Shown here: one piece after another, positions 9,061 to 19,139 of the stretch
How positions within the stretch are numbered: the first letter of the stretch is position 1
How the letters are laid out: each line of letters begins with the position of its first letter
NCBI RefSeq assembly: GCF_014699055.1
Contig: NZ_JACXAC010000002.1
Span: forward strand, 496,001 to 560,000
Direction: 5' to 3'
Origin: Hymenobacter armeniacus
GTDB lineage: Bacteria; Bacteroidota; Bacteroidia; Cytophagales; Hymenobacteraceae
DNA length: 64,000 nt
The notes under the pieces: model-generated
Databases searched by the model: none
What the model was told of the DNA's origin: nothing
What the model saw: only the letters and a program-made list of their open reading frames with translations
Made by a program: the position numbers and the translations under genes

Positions 9061-10167
9061 ATGACCGTTCCATTTCTCTCCTTTTCCCCCCAGCACGACC
9101 CCATCCGTACGGAAATGCTGGCCGCCTTGGCCGATGTGTATGACAAACAATGGTACGTCCTGGGTGAGCAGGTGAAGGCTTTTGAAGCCGAATACAGTGC
9201 CTTCAACCGCGTGGCCCATACGGTGGGCGTGGCCAACGGCCTCGACGCGCTGCACCTGGCGCTGGAAGCACTGGGCGTGCAGCCCGGCGATGAAGTCATC
9301 GTGCCCAGCAACACCTACATTGCTACCTGGCTGGCCATTTCCTTCGTGGGCGGCGTGCCGGTACCCGTCGAGCCTAGCCCTTACACCTACAACCTCGACC
9401 CCGCCCGCCTGGAGGCCGCCATCACGCCGCGCACCAAGGGCATCATGCCGGTGCATCTCTACGGCCAGGCCTGCGAGATGGGCCCCATCATGGACATCGC
9501 GCAGCGCCACGGTTTGTGGGTGGTGGAAGACAACGCCCAGTCCCAAGGCGCCACTTGGCAAGGCGGCATCACGGGCAGCTTCGGGCAGGTGAACGGCACC
9601 AGCTTTTATCCCGGCAAAAACCTGGGCGCCCTCGGCGACGCCGGCGCCGTGACCACCAACGACGAAGCCTTAGCCACCAAAATTCGCACCCTGCGCAACT
9701 ACGGCTCGCAGCAGAAGTACTACAACGAAGTGGTGGGCCACAATTCCCGCCTCGACGAACTGCAGGCGGCAGCCCTGCGCGTGAAGCTGCCGCACCTGCC
9801 CACTTGGACGGCCCAGCGCCAGGCCGTGGCCGCCCTCTACAACCAGCACCTCGCCGGCATCGGTGGGCTCCAGTTGCCGGCCGTGGCCGAAGGCGCCACC
9901 CACGTCTATCACCTTTACGTGGTGCGCACCGGCCAGCGCGACGCGCTGCAGGCCCACCTCACGGCGGCCGGCATCGGTACGCTCATTCACTACCCCGTGC
10001 CGCCGCACCGCCAGCAGGCGTATGCCCACCTCAACATCCCGGTCGGCACCTACCCAATCGCCGAGGAACTCGCCGCTACCAGCCTGAGCTTGCCCATGTG
10101 GCCCGGCATGACAGAGGAGCACGTGGCGACCGTGGCCACCGCCGTGCGCGGTTTCTTCGGCAGATAA
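9061..10167 (+). CDS. fdtB: dTDP-3-amino-3,6-dideoxyhexose transaminase (FdtB/QdtB type, DegT family)
   Basis: A 368-aa PLP-dependent aminotransferase that should convert a dTDP-3-keto-6-deoxyhexose plus glutamate to the 3-amino sugar. The DegT/DnrJ/EryC1 fold is plain: '[17 protein letters not shown]', the PLP-contacting Asp in [11 protein letters not shown] (D157) and the Schiff-base lysine in [13 protein letters not shown] (K186). The next two genes are a 3,4-ketoisomerase and a hexapeptide N-acetyltransferase, matching the FdtB-FdtA-FdtC set for dTDP-Fuc3NAc. Qui3NAc synthesis uses the same enzyme classes and cannot be excluded. It is the only sugar aminotransferase in the window. Confidence 0.88.
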   Translation: MTVPFLSFSPQHDPIRTEMLAALADVYDKQWYVLGEQVKAFEAEYSAFNRVAHTVGVANGLDALHLALEALGVQPGDEVIVPSNTYIATWLAISFVGGVPVPVEPSPYTYNLDPARLEAAITPRTKGIMPVHLYGQACEMGPIMDIAQRHGLWVVEDNAQSQGATWQGGITGSFGQVNGTSFYPGKNLGALGDAGAVTTNDEALATKIRTLRNYGSQQKYYNEVVGHNSRLDELQAAALRVKLPHLPTWTAQRQAVAALYNQHLAGIGGLQLPAVAEGATHVYHLYVVRTGQRDALQAHLTAAGIGTLIHYPVPPHRQQAYAHLNIPVGTYPIAEELAATSLSLPMWPGMTEEHVATVATAVRGFFGR

Positions 10168-10199
10168 CCTCTGCCGCTCTTTCACGCTATACCCTTCCC

Positions 10200-10604
10200 A
10201 TGTCGGTTCCTCATCTGATTGAATTCTCTAAAATAGGTTCTCCTGCCCTAGGCTACATTACAGTGGGTGAAAACAGCACCCTGCCCTTTGCCGTGCAGCG
10301 GGTGTATTGGACGTATTACACCCCCGATTCTGTGATTCGGGGTCACCACGCCCACCACGACTTGGAGCAACTGATTTTTGCCACCAGCGGCCGCATCGAG
10401 TTTGTGCTGGAAGGCCTCGACGGGAAGTCCGAGACGTTTGTCCTTGACTCGCCCAACCTCGGCCTTTACATACCCCGTTTGTACTGGCGTACCATCAAGT
10501 TTTCGCACAACGCGGTGCTGATGTGCCTGGCTTCAAAGGAGTACAGCGAAGAAGACTATATCCGTGAGTACGACGAATTCAAAGCTTTGGCCGCTAATGT
10601 CTGA
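10200..10604 (+). CDS. fdtA: dTDP-6-deoxy-hexos-4-ulose 3,4-ketoisomerase (FdtA/QdtA family), copy 2
   Basis: A 134-aa cupin starting at ATG 10200, 32 bp after the aminotransferase. It carries the same core as the copy at 1519: '[15 protein letters not shown]' and RGHHAHH (H49, H50, H52, H53), then '[12 protein letters not shown]' near the end. It should make the 3-keto sugar for the adjacent transaminase. Its stop overlaps the ATG of the next gene by 8 bp. Copies 1 and 2 are clearly homologous but differ across their length, so this is not a recent duplication. Confidence 0.9.
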   Translation: MSVPHLIEFSKIGSPALGYITVGENSTLPFAVQRVYWTYYTPDSVIRGHHAHHDLEQLIFATSGRIEFVLEGLDGKSETFVLDSPNLGLYIPRLYWRTIKFSHNAVLMCLASKEYSEEDYIREYDEFKALAANV

Positions 10605-11211
10605 GTCTTCCCCCACCGAGCGTCAATATTACTGCCACCCGCAGGCTTTGGTCGAAAGCCAAGCCATTGGGGCGGGTAGCCGCATCTGGGCTTTTGCCCA
10701 TGTCCTGCCAGGCGCAACCATTGGCACCGGCTGCAACATCTGCGACCATTGCTTTGTCGAAAACAAGGTCACCATTGGCAACGACGTCACGCTGAAGTGC
10801 GGCGTCTACCTATGGGATGGCATTGTGTTGGAGGACAACGTATTCGTGGGGCCCAACGTGGTATTCACCAACGACGTGCGCCCGCGCAGCAAAAATGCGG
10901 CCTACGCCCTGTTGCCCACGGTGGTGCAGGCCGGGGCTTCGCTGGGCGCTAACTCCACCATTCTGGCTGGCGTCACCATCGGCCGCTACGCCCTCACCGG
11001 AATTGGCGCCGTAGTGACCCGCGATGTGCCCGCCTACGCGTTGGTATACGGCAACCCGGCCCGCCAGCACGGCTGGGTAGACGAGCAGGGCGACAAATTG
11101 CAGCCCGTTCCCGGCCAGCCCGGCCGGTGGCACTCGCCTGCCACCGGGGCGCATTACCAAGAAACCGCGGCGGGCCTGACACCCGCTCCCAACGCCGAGG
11201 CTGCTTTATGA
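10597..11211 (+). CDS. fdtC: dTDP-3-amino-3,6-dideoxyhexose N-acetyltransferase (FdtC/QdtC-like, left-handed beta-helix)
   Basis: A 204-aa hexapeptide-repeat acyltransferase that should acetylate the 3-amino group using acetyl-CoA. ATG 10597 overlaps the ketoisomerase stop by 8 bp; a frame from 10564 would run deeper into that gene. Repeats of the [LIV]-G-x4 kind run from about residue 20 to 150 ('[21 protein letters not shown]', '[21 protein letters not shown]', '[24 protein letters not shown]'), ending in '[14 protein letters not shown]', common to the WbpD/FdtC group. The stop overlaps the following GT2 start as ATGA. Confidence 0.87.
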   Translation: MSESSPTERQYYCHPQALVESQAIGAGSRIWAFAHVLPGATIGTGCNICDHCFVENKVTIGNDVTLKCGVYLWDGIVLEDNVFVGPNVVFTNDVRPRSKNAAYALLPTVVQAGASLGANSTILAGVTIGRYALTGIGAVVTRDVPAYALVYGNPARQHGWVDEQGDKLQPVPGQPGRWHSPATGAHYQETAAGLTPAPNAEAAL

Positions 11212-12197
11212 GCCCGGCTGCTGCGGCACCGGGCGCCGGGCCTTTGGTTAGCATTGGGGTTGCTTCGTTCAACAACGCGGCCTATATCATCGATACGCTC
11301 GAAAGCATCCGGGCGCAAACCTACCCGCACTGGGAACTGGTGGTGGTCGATGACGCGTCCAAGGACAACTCGGCTGAACTGATAACCGATTGGTTAAAAA
11401 CCCATCCGGAAGTAAACGGGAAACTGTTGGTAAACAGCCCCAACCGAGGCGTATGCCACACGTTCAACCGTTTTCTGGATGCTGCGCAGGGCAAATACAT
11501 TTCTATCATTGGGTCCGATGACTTATTCCTGCCGGACAAGCTTACCGCTCAGGTGGCCTTGCTGGAAGCAGCACCTGGTCGGGTTGGAGTGGTATACAGT
11601 GACGTGAGCAAAATTGACCCCGCCGGCAAAGTAATTGTGCCCTCGGTGTACGACACGGGTCAGATTCGACCTTTCTCGGGCGATATCTGGCTGGAAATGC
11701 TCAAAACCAATTTCCTCGGCGCTATGACCGTGCTCATCCGCCGCGAATGCTTCGATAAAGTAGGCCATTTTGACGAAGACTTGGCCTACGAGGATTGGGA
11801 CATGTGGCTGCGCATTGCGCGCGAATACGATTTTCTGTACCAGCCCGAAATAACGTGCCATTACCGCATTCATGGCGCTTCGGCCCTGCACAAGCGCCGC
11901 GCGCAGATTATTGAAACCAACCTGCGGCTGCTGCAAAAGCACTTGGGCGTGAGCCCCGAAGGTGACGCTATTATTGCCCGCCACCTGCGCGAGTTCTCCG
12001 AGCAGCTTTACCTGCTGGGCAGCCCCGACAGCGTGAAGTGGCTGCGCCGCAGCTGGCAGCAGCACCGGCACACCCGCGGCCTGGCCCTGCTGCTGGCGGC
12101 CCGGCTGGGCGTGCCCGCCGCCACCGTGGCCGCTGCGTTTGGTGTGCTTAAGCGCCTGACGGGCCAGGCCGGCCCGGATGCCGCCGCCGCTCACTAA
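11208..12197 (+). CDS. Glycosyltransferase family 2
   Basis: A 329-aa cytosolic or membrane-associated GT-A enzyme, with ATG in an ATGA overlap with the preceding acetyltransferase. Motifs are '[15 protein letters not shown]', VVVDDAS (D48-D49) and GSDDLF near residue 104 (DxD-like metal site), then '[15 protein letters not shown]', which matches the ED helix of GT2 catalytic domains. Coupling to the Fdt block hints that it may transfer the amino-deoxyhexose; donor and acceptor are not determinable from sequence. No TM segments were seen. Confidence 0.85.
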   Translation: MSPAAAAPGAGPLVSIGVASFNNAAYIIDTLESIRAQTYPHWELVVVDDASKDNSAELITDWLKTHPEVNGKLLVNSPNRGVCHTFNRFLDAAQGKYISIIGSDDLFLPDKLTAQVALLEAAPGRVGVVYSDVSKIDPAGKVIVPSVYDTGQIRPFSGDIWLEMLKTNFLGAMTVLIRRECFDKVGHFDEDLAYEDWDMWLRIAREYDFLYQPEITCHYRIHGASALHKRRAQIIETNLRLLQKHLGVSPEGDAIIARHLREFSEQLYLLGSPDSVKWLRRSWQQHRHTRGLALLLAARLGVPAATVAAAFGVLKRLTGQAGPDAAAAH

Positions 12198-12222
12198 CCA
12201 TACCATGGCACCTCACTAAATT

Positions 12223-13419
12223 ATGCCCACTGTTCGCGGTATTCGTTTTCGCCTCGCCGAGGCTTTGCGCCAAACGGCCGACCGTCTTTTTGTGCCGCCC
12301 GGCGGCGGGTCCATCCGCGACATTGGCCTGGGCAAGCTGGGGCCAGCGGCGCCGCGCGCGCTGGTGGTCTACGTCATCCACGCCATGCCGTATTACGTGG
12401 CCAACAAGCTGGAAAGCGCGCCCATGCTCAACGAGCATTCCATGTACTGGGAAATTGCCGAGATGGTGCGGCAGCTGAACGAGCGCGGCTACGTGGTGGA
12501 TTTCTACGACGTGTTTTGCCCAGAGCCCATCGACTGGCCGCGCTACGCCGCCGCTTTTGTGCAAAGCGACCGACTGGCCGAGTGCCCCCCGGAACTGCCG
12601 GTCAAAAAAGTGTTTTACTGCACCGAAAACCACTGGGCCTTTCAAAACCTGGCCGAGATGACGCGCATCAAAGCGTTTCGGGACCGCACCGGCATTTGGG
12701 TGCGGCCCGAGCGCCAGACCCGCATCAGCTTTTCCGACGAATACGCCGACTACATCACGCTGCTGGGCACGCCGTTTCAGGGCCAGCTCTACAGCGCCCG
12801 TCCCCAACGGCACCAGCTCGACATTTCCGTAGCCGCCGTGCCGCCGCACGAGCCCAAAAACGTGCCCGCGGCTCGCGCCAATTTTTTGTGGCTGGGTAGC
12901 GGCGGCGCCGTGCTCAAGGGCTTGGACTTGGCGGTGGAAGCCTTTCGCACGCTCCCCGACGCCCACCTGTACATTGCCGGCGGCATCGAGCGGGAGCCGC
13001 GCCTCTGGCAGTGGCTCAAGCCGTTGCTCGAAACGCATGCCAACCTGCACTACCTGGGTTGGGTAGACGTGGGCAAGCCGGCCTTCGCCAAGCTGGCAAA
13101 TAATTGCATCGGCGCCGTGTACCCCAGCGCCTCGGAGGGTGGGGGAGGGGCGGTGGCCCAGCTGCTGCACTTTGGCCTGATTCCCATCGTGACCCAAACC
13201 GCCACGGTGCGGGCCGCCCACCTGGGCTTCGAAATACCCAGCCAGGAGCCCGATGCCATCATCGCCGCCATCCGCGAGCACGTGCGCACCATGTTGGGGT
13301 GGCCCGAGGCCGAATTGGCGCGCCGCTCGGCTGAAGTCCAAGCGTTTGCGGCTGCTCATCACACCCGTCCGGCCTACGCCGCCAGCTTCGCTGCCCTGCT
13401 CGACCGCATGGCTTTATGA
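12223..13419 (+). CDS. Glycosyltransferase, GT4-like (GT-B fold)
   Basis: A 398-aa protein starting 25 bp after the preceding GT2. The C-terminal half has GT-B features: 'FLWLGSGGAVLKGLDLAVEAFRTLPDAHLYIAGG', 'LHYLGWVDVGKPAF' and 'AVYPSASEGGGGAVAQLLHFGLIPIVT', where an SEG-type site replaces the usual E-x7-E. The N-terminal half carries 'ALVVYVIHAMPYYV'. It should be a retaining glycosyltransferase in the cytosol; sugar unknown. The next gene follows after 107 bp with its own -7 box. Confidence 0.75.
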   Translation: MPTVRGIRFRLAEALRQTADRLFVPPGGGSIRDIGLGKLGPAAPRALVVYVIHAMPYYVANKLESAPMLNEHSMYWEIAEMVRQLNERGYVVDFYDVFCPEPIDWPRYAAAFVQSDRLAECPPELPVKKVFYCTENHWAFQNLAEMTRIKAFRDRTGIWVRPERQTRISFSDEYADYITLLGTPFQGQLYSARPQRHQLDISVAAVPPHEPKNVPAARANFLWLGSGGAVLKGLDLAVEAFRTLPDAHLYIAGGIEREPRLWQWLKPLLETHANLHYLGWVDVGKPAFAKLANNCIGAVYPSASEGGGGAVAQLLHFGLIPIVTQTATVRAAHLGFEIPSQEPDAIIAAIREHVRTMLGWPEAELARRSAEVQAFAAAHHTRPAYAASFAALLDRMAL

Positions 13420-13451
13420 GCCCAGCCGGCGGCCAACGGACCCGCCTGCCT

Positions 13452-13459
13452 TACCTTTG
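13452..13459 (+). promoter_or_regulatory. -7 promoter box (TACCTTTG) upstream of the STELLO-like gene
   Basis: TACCTTTG matches TAnnTTTG and lies 67 bp before the ATG at 13527, in the only sizeable gap of this stretch. It suggests an internal promoter within the glycan locus. No good -33 element was found at the usual spacing. Confidence 0.5.
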
Positions 13460-13526
13460 CCGAACTTACACCCCAACTCACCGGCCTCCTGAATGGCGGT
13501 TGAGGGCTTCTTTTCGTTGCTTTTTT

Positions 13527-14525
13527 ATGTCGAAGACCCACGTAGTTATTACCTCCATTTTCGCGCCCACCAAGGCCGTGACCAAGATTGCGGCCATGCC
13601 CGAGTACCAGCTCGTGGTGGCCGGCGACAAGAAATCGCCCGCCGACTGGCAGGCCGATGGCGTGCACTACCTGTCCGTGGCCGACCAGGAGGCTCAGGGC
13701 TTCCGCATGAGCGAAAAGCTGCCGTTCAACCACTACGGCCGCAAGATGATAGGCTACCTGCACGCCATCAAGGCGGGCGCCACGGTCATCGTCGACACCG
13801 ACGACGACAACATTCCCTACGACGGTTGGGTGTTTCCGGCATTTGAGGGACAGTTCGACACGGCCCCGGCCGATAAGGGCTTCGTCAACATCTATAAGAA
13901 CTTCACCAGCCACCACATCTGGCCCCGCGGCTACCCGCTGGACCTGATTTTGAACACCGACCACAACCTGAAGGAGGCCGACCTGACCGCCGAAACCGCC
14001 AAAATCGGTTTCTGGCAGGGCCTGGCTGACTCCGACCCGGACGTGGACGCCATCTACCGCCTGGTGGACAACACCGAAATTTTCTTCGACAAGCGCGCCC
14101 CCATCGTGCTGCCCGAAGGCACGCTCTGCCCCTTCAACTCGCAGAACACGGCCGTGCGCCAGGAGCTATTTCCGCTGCTCTACCTGCCGGCTTACGTCAC
14201 GTTCCGCTTCACCGACATCCTGCGCGGCCTGGTGGCCCAGCCCATCATGTGGGCGCACGGCTACCGCCTGGGCTTCACCGAAGCCACGGTGCTGCAGGAG
14301 CGCAACCCGCACGACTACGTGAAGGATTTTGAGTCGGAGATTCCCTGCTACCTGCATCCCAACCGCGTGATTGCGGCCGTGAAGCGCGCCATCGACCCGG
14401 CCAATACCGTGAGCGAAAACCTGCGCCGCGCCTACGCCGAGCTGGCCACCGAAAACATCGTGTCGGCCCAGGAGATTGAATTGTTGGAGTTGTGGCTGGC
14501 CGACGTGGCGGCCCTGACGAAGTAA
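13527..14525 (+). CDS. STELLO-like (DUF288) putative glycosyltransferase
   Basis: A 332-aa protein of the STELLO/DUF288 type, a family better known from plants and nematodes but also seen in bacterial polysaccharide loci. The start at ATG 13527 matches the first conserved strand ('THVVITSIFAPTKAV'); the longer frame from 13416 reads through the promoter. Visible features are 'VVAGDKKSP' and an acid cluster VDTDDDN (D90, D92-D94), likely the metal and nucleotide-sugar site of a GT-A fold, plus 'RGYPLDLI' and 'FNSQNTAV' further on. No signal peptide or TM segment, so cytosolic. The sugar is unknown. Confidence 0.75.
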   Translation: MSKTHVVITSIFAPTKAVTKIAAMPEYQLVVAGDKKSPADWQADGVHYLSVADQEAQGFRMSEKLPFNHYGRKMIGYLHAIKAGATVIVDTDDDNIPYDGWVFPAFEGQFDTAPADKGFVNIYKNFTSHHIWPRGYPLDLILNTDHNLKEADLTAETAKIGFWQGLADSDPDVDAIYRLVDNTEIFFDKRAPIVLPEGTLCPFNSQNTAVRQELFPLLYLPAYVTFRFTDILRGLVAQPIMWAHGYRLGFTEATVLQERNPHDYVKDFESEIPCYLHPNRVIAAVKRAIDPANTVSENLRRAYAELATENIVSAQEIELLELWLADVAALTK

Positions 14526-14535
14526 GCTGGTTCCG

Positions 14536-15522
14536 ATGCAGGAGTTTCCATCCCTTTCCATTGTTATTCCGTCTTGGAACCAGGGCCGGTTCATCGACCG
14601 CACCCTGCTCAGCATCTTCAAGCAGGACTACCCGGGCACCGTGGAGGTCATCGTGTCGGACGGCGGCTCGACCGATGAAACCGTGGACGTGCTGAAAAAG
14701 TACGGCGACCGGCTCATCTGGTGGTCGGCGCGCGACAAGGGCTTCGTCGACGCCGTGACCAAGGGCGTGGCCCGCGCCACCGGCGAAATTCTGGCCATTC
14801 AGAGCTCCGACGACTACTACCTGCCCGGTGCGTTCCGGGCCATGGCGGCGGCGTTTCAGCACTACCCCGAGGCCAGCTTCATTTCGGGCGGCGAATACGC
14901 CATCGACCTGCAGGGCAACGTGGTGAGCAGCAGCAGCCCCGTGGGCGACATTACGCCGCACTCCATTCTGTTCGAGAATGTGCCGCCGCAGCATGCCACC
15001 TTCGTCAAGCGCAAGTTCTTTGAGGAAACCGGCGGCATGCGCCGCGAAGTGGACATGTGCGCCGACATCGACCAGTGGTACCGCGTGGCGCACCTGGCGC
15101 CGGGCCGCTACATCTCCGACATGCTGGCCGTGTACCAGCTGCACCCCGACCAGCGCACCACCACCAGCGACAAATGGTACCCCAACCTGGTGAAAATGGT
15201 GGAGCTGTGTGAGCAGGAGCCCCGCTACGGCCAGAAGTTCCGCCTCAGCGACGAAGAGCGCCGCAACCTCTACACCTACTGGGAAATCAACTGGACCGGC
15301 AAGCGCGACATGAGCGCGGCGCGGCCCATTGCCTTCCGCAAGCTGCCCGGCCTGTTGAGCTACAGCCCCCGCACCCGCCGCATGATTTTGGGCGCCAGCG
15401 TGAACCCAATGCTGAAGAAGCTGGTTCCAACTGGTTTGCTTAACGCCATGCGGCCCGACCCGGCAACGGCCGTGGACCTGGACTGGTGGAAGGAAACTTC
15501 GGCCAGTGCCCCCAGCAATTAA
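14536..15522 (+). CDS. Glycosyltransferase family 2
   Basis: A 328-aa GT-A enzyme starting 10 bp after the STELLO-like gene. Motifs are '[18 protein letters not shown]', SDGGSTDET from residue 41, '[19 protein letters not shown]' and SSDDYY (D92-D93). The 'D-K-G' and 'S-D-D-x2-L-P-G' pattern is common among WfgS/WcaA-type enzymes. '[31 protein letters not shown]' holds the ED/QxxRW-like region. It is soluble by sequence. Donor unknown. Confidence 0.86.
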   Translation: MQEFPSLSIVIPSWNQGRFIDRTLLSIFKQDYPGTVEVIVSDGGSTDETVDVLKKYGDRLIWWSARDKGFVDAVTKGVARATGEILAIQSSDDYYLPGAFRAMAAAFQHYPEASFISGGEYAIDLQGNVVSSSSPVGDITPHSILFENVPPQHATFVKRKFFEETGGMRREVDMCADIDQWYRVAHLAPGRYISDMLAVYQLHPDQRTTTSDKWYPNLVKMVELCEQEPRYGQKFRLSDEERRNLYTYWEINWTGKRDMSAARPIAFRKLPGLLSYSPRTRRMILGASVNPMLKKLVPTGLLNAMRPDPATAVDLDWWKETSASAPSN

Positions 15523-15551
15523 TTGAGCTTTTGAAATCTACGAATAACGCT

Positions 15552-16505
15552 ATGACTAGCATGGAAAAAAACGCGAAAATCTACGTGGCGGGTCACCGTG
15601 GCATGGTTGGCTCGGCCATGGTGCGTCGCCTGACCAAGGCCGGCTACCAGAACTTAGTCACGCGGACTTCGAGCGAGCTCGACCTGCGCAACCAGGCCGC
15701 CGTGGCCCGCTTTTTTGAAGAAGAGAAGCCGGAGGTTGTGGTGCTGGCCGCCGCCAAGGTGGGGGGCATTCACGCCAACAACGTGTACCGGGCCGAATTC
15801 CTGTACGATAACCTCATGATTGAGGCCAACGTGGTGCACCAGAGCCACCTGCACGGCGTCAAGAAGCTGCTGATGCTGGGCTCGTCGTGCGTGTACCCCA
15901 AGCTGGCGCCCCAGCCGCTGCGCGAAGACGCCCTGCTGACCGGCCCCCTGGAGCAAACCAATGAGCCCTACGCCGTGGCCAAAATCACGGGCATCAAGCT
16001 CTGCGAAACCTACCGCGCGCAATACGGCTGCGACTTTATCTCGGTGATGCCCACCAACCTGTACGGGCCCAACGACAACTACGACCTGAACAACTCGCAC
16101 GTGCTGCCGGCGCTCATTCGCAAGTTTCACGAGGCCAAGGAAGCCAACGCGCCCGAAGTGCAGGTGTGGGGCTCGGGCAACCCGCGCCGCGAGTTCCTGC
16201 ATGTCGACGACCTGGCCGATGCCTGCCTCCACCTGCTGCACAACTACAGCGGGGCCGAGCTGGTGAACGTGGGCACCGGCGAAGACCTGAGCATCCGCGA
16301 GCTGGCCGAACTGGTGGCCCGCACCGTGGGCTACACCGGCGCCCTGCGCTTCGACGCATCCATGCCCGACGGCACCCCGCGCAAGCTCATGGACGTGAGC
16401 AAGCTGGCCGGCCTGGGCTGGCACTACCAGATTGGGCTGGCCGAAGGGTTGCGGGCTGTGTACGAAGAGTATGCCGCGCGCCCGGAGGCGGCCGTTATCC
16501 GGTAA
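15552..16505 (+). CDS. fcl: GDP-L-fucose synthase
   Basis: A 317-aa SDR that epimerises and reduces GDP-4-keto-6-deoxymannose to GDP-L-fucose with NADPH. All diagnostic parts are present: GHRGMVG at 14-20, GSSCVYP with Ser111 and Cys113, Tyr140-x3-Lys144 in [12 protein letters not shown], and the epimerase His183 in [12 protein letters not shown] 15552 was chosen by family length; an upstream in-frame ATG at 15486 lies inside the preceding GT2 gene. GDP-mannose 4,6-dehydratase, its partner, is at 22671, about 6 kb away. Confidence 0.95.
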   Translation: MTSMEKNAKIYVAGHRGMVGSAMVRRLTKAGYQNLVTRTSSELDLRNQAAVARFFEEEKPEVVVLAAAKVGGIHANNVYRAEFLYDNLMIEANVVHQSHLHGVKKLLMLGSSCVYPKLAPQPLREDALLTGPLEQTNEPYAVAKITGIKLCETYRAQYGCDFISVMPTNLYGPNDNYDLNNSHVLPALIRKFHEAKEANAPEVQVWGSGNPRREFLHVDDLADACLHLLHNYSGAELVNVGTGEDLSIRELAELVARTVGYTGALRFDASMPDGTPRKLMDVSKLAGLGWHYQIGLAEGLRAVYEEYAARPEAAVIR

Positions 16506-16538
16506 AACCCGCCCCCCGGCTCGGCTCCTTACGCGGAT

Positions 16539-17561
16539 ATGGACATCGTCATCAAATCATTCAACCGGCCGTACTACCTCGACCGTTGCTTGCGCAGCAT
16601 CTACCGCTACGTCACGGGCGACTTCACGCTGCGGGTGCTCGACGACGGTACCCCACCGGAATACCTGGACCGCATTCGGGCGCAATATCCGGCGGTGCAA
16701 ATATTCTGCTCGCCGCGCTACCCTGATAAAGTGACGGCCTTGCGCCGGCACGTCGAAGGCGGTGCCCCCTTCGACCAAAAAGTAATTCCGTTTGATTTTT
16801 GGGTAGAACAGATTCGGGCGTGTTCGGACATTTTTCTGCTGATTGAAGACGATATCTGGATAACCGGCCCCCTGGACCTGGCGGCGTTTGCACAGCAAAT
16901 GCAGGCCCAGCGCCTAGACATGGTGAAGCTGAGCTGGCTGGGCAACGAGCGCCTCAATGGCGGCCGCCGAGTCAACCTGCCCTCCGCGGGTGCGGCGGAG
17001 CTGGAAGAAATGGTGCCTGCCATCCCGCTATCTACCCAAACGGTGTTCCTGAACCGCTTTCGCGTGCGCTCGGTGCTGTATCACGCCCGTCTGCTTCGGT
17101 TTTGCAAGACCGATATGGAGTACCAATTGCCGCTGTACGCCTTGTACGCGGTGGCTTCGGCCTTTTTCAAGAAGGAATACTGGCTACACCTCTGGCCAAT
17201 GGGTCAGGTCCAGGTTGACGAGGCCGAGCAACTGCGGCGGGCGCATTCGTGGTGGCGGCGCACGGGCGGCCGCTTTGCCAAAACCCGGCAGGAGCTCACC
17301 CGCACGTCGTTCATCACTTCGGCCACCAACGTTTTCGCTGGCGTGCGGCTGGACCCCTTTGTGCTGAACTATCTCCTGAACGAAGCCTGGCTGCGTGGCG
17401 ACTTAGACGCTATGCATGATTTCCCGCAGGATTTTGCGCCGGAATACCTTCGCCCATTGCTCGATGCCGCGGCCAACGACCGCGCCACCTACGCCGAGTG
17501 GCTGCGCTGGACGGAGGAATTCAAAGGCCAGTACCGCCGCCTGGGCTGTGTCGTGGAGTAG
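16539..17561 (+). CDS. GT2-like glycosyltransferase, divergent
   Basis: A 340-aa protein with a GT-A N-terminus: 'MDIVIKSFNRPYYLDRCLRSIYRYV', VLDDGTPPEYLD, and 'FLLIEDDIWITGPLDLAAF', where EDD is the probable metal site. The C-terminal half is rich in aromatic and basic residues and does not match a subfamily I know. No TM segments. It sits 33 bp after fcl and may add fucose, but that is only positional inference. A protein-glycan transferase acting on a different acceptor is possible. Confidence 0.68.
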   Translation: MDIVIKSFNRPYYLDRCLRSIYRYVTGDFTLRVLDDGTPPEYLDRIRAQYPAVQIFCSPRYPDKVTALRRHVEGGAPFDQKVIPFDFWVEQIRACSDIFLLIEDDIWITGPLDLAAFAQQMQAQRLDMVKLSWLGNERLNGGRRVNLPSAGAAELEEMVPAIPLSTQTVFLNRFRVRSVLYHARLLRFCKTDMEYQLPLYALYAVASAFFKKEYWLHLWPMGQVQVDEAEQLRRAHSWWRRTGGRFAKTRQELTRTSFITSATNVFAGVRLDPFVLNYLLNEAWLRGDLDAMHDFPQDFAPEYLRPLLDAAANDRATYAEWLRWTEEFKGQYRRLGCVVE

Positions 17562-17656
17562 CCGGCGCTTCCGGCGTGCCGGCCGAGGCCTAACAACTGC
17601 GTCATGACCGTGCGGTGGGCCCGTTGGCGTAATATCCCCGGCTTTTTACTATTCTC

Positions 17657-19051
17657 ATGTTAAAACAGCGCCTGCTCGACCTGACGCAGCCCTTGCGTCA
17701 GAAAGGCTCTTTCGCTCAGAACTTCTTCGTCACGTTTTCGGGGTCGGCGGCCGTCACGGCGTTGGGCTTCTTGCTCACGCCCATCATGACGCGCATCTAC
17801 CCCCCGGCGGCGTACGGGCAAATGGCGGTGCTCAACGCGGCGGTGAGCAACCTGACGCTGCTCACCACGCTCACCTACCAGAGCGCCGTGCCGCTGCCCA
17901 AAACCAAGGAAGACGCCCTGTCGCTGATGCAGCTGTCGGGGGTGCTGTCCGTGGGCTCGTTTGTTCTGCTTAGCTTGGTGATGCTGATGTTTGGCCCCTG
18001 GATAACGGCGTGGCTCGACGTGCAGGCCCTGGGCGGGTGGTTCTACCTGCTGCCTGTGCTGCTGCTGTTCTACAATCTGTCGCTGCTGCTGAGCTCCTGG
18101 TATACGCGCACCAAAGAGTTTCGTACCCGGGCCGGGGTCGACGTGGTGACGACGGTGGTGGGCCGGGCCTTCACCATTGGCTGCGGTCTGGTCACGCACG
18201 GCCACCCAGGCGGTTTGGTGGTGGGCGATGCCTTCAGCAAGCTCACCACCTTCGTGGCCCTGCTGCGCAGCGGGGTTCACCGCGAGTGGGGTGAATTGCG
18301 GCGCACGTTTTCCTGGGCGCGCGTGCGGAAGGCAGCCCATGACTTTCGGGAGTTCCCGCTGTACACGTTGCCGGGTACTTACGTCAACACGCTGTCGGCG
18401 CAGCTGCCCATTTTCTTTCTCACCAGCGGGTTTGGCGCCACGGTGGTGGGGCTATACTCGTTTTCGGTCACGCTGCTGGAAATTCCGGTAGGGCTCACGG
18501 GCTCGGCCATTGCGCCGGTGTTTTACCAGAAAGCTTCGGAGCTATTCCACACCGACCTGCCCCGCCTGCGCGAACTCACGCTCAACATTTACAACAAGTT
18601 GCTTTACGTCGGCATTGTGCCGCTGGGGCTCATCACCGTGTTCGGCGACTGGATGTTTAAGTTCGCCTTCGGGGCGCGCTGGGAAATGGCCGGGGTGTTC
18701 ACCGGTTACCTGGGCTACTACTATATTTTCAAGCTTACATCGCAGGCCACTGGCAACCTCTACACGGTGCTAGGCAAGCAGCGCTACCTGCTGCTCACCA
18801 ACCTGCTGCTGCTCGTGACGCGCGCTGCCGGGCTGGCCGTGGGCGTATACCTGCACAACGTGGACCTGGCGCTGCTACTGTTCGGGGTGGGCAGCCTGGC
18901 GTGCATCTTTCTCATCGACATGCACATTTTGCACCTGTTGGGCCTGCCCGTGGTGCGCATTGCGCTGCGAACCATTCTGTTGCTCGGCGCCACGCTGCTG
19001 CTGCTGAAAGGGCTACGAATTGGGATAGAATCTGTGTTTTTGAAGGCATAG
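17657..19051 (+). CDS. Polysaccharide-unit flippase, Wzx/PST (MOP) family, copy 1
   Basis: A 464-aa inner-membrane protein with about 12 hydrophobic segments, expected to flip the undecaprenyl-linked repeat unit to the periplasmic side. The N-terminus 'FVTFSGSAAVTALGFLLTPIMTRIYPPAAYGQMAVLNA' is the standard Wzx opening (R-x-Y-x-P-x2-Y-G). A second flippase at 23898 shares this opening ('FSGSAAITAAGMLLSPVISRLYRPTDYGEYAVF') and overall length, so the two are paralogues. Start ATG 17657 lies 95 bp after the preceding gene. Confidence 0.9.
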   Translation: MLKQRLLDLTQPLRQKGSFAQNFFVTFSGSAAVTALGFLLTPIMTRIYPPAAYGQMAVLNAAVSNLTLLTTLTYQSAVPLPKTKEDALSLMQLSGVLSVGSFVLLSLVMLMFGPWITAWLDVQALGGWFYLLPVLLLFYNLSLLLSSWYTRTKEFRTRAGVDVVTTVVGRAFTIGCGLVTHGHPGGLVVGDAFSKLTTFVALLRSGVHREWGELRRTFSWARVRKAAHDFREFPLYTLPGTYVNTLSAQLPIFFLTSGFGATVVGLYSFSVTLLEIPVGLTGSAIAPVFYQKASELFHTDLPRLRELTLNIYNKLLYVGIVPLGLITVFGDWMFKFAFGARWEMAGVFTGYLGYYYIFKLTSQATGNLYTVLGKQRYLLLTNLLLLVTRAAGLAVGVYLHNVDLALLLFGVGSLACIFLIDMHILHLLGLPVVRIALRTILLLGATLLLLKGLRIGIESVFLKA

Positions 19052-19131
19052 CGGCCGCAGGCCCAGGGGCGCGGCCGCCGCACGGCAAGTTTCTATGGCC
19101 TGCAAAAGCGGCTTTGGGGGAGGAGCAGGCG

Positions 19132-19139
19132 TACCTTTG
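19132..19139 (+). promoter_or_regulatory. -7 promoter box (TACCTTTG) between flippase 1 and the next GT2
   Basis: TACCTTTG lies in the 261-bp gap 19052-19312, 173 bp before the GT2 start. The long leader and the missing -33 element make it tentative. The rest of the gap holds a short gcggccgc inverted repeat just after the flippase stop and nothing else I can name. Confidence 0.4.

Noticed and set aside
12148-13362. A 404-codon - strand open frame
   Set aside because: Antisense to the GT4-like gene, low-complexity composition, no motif.
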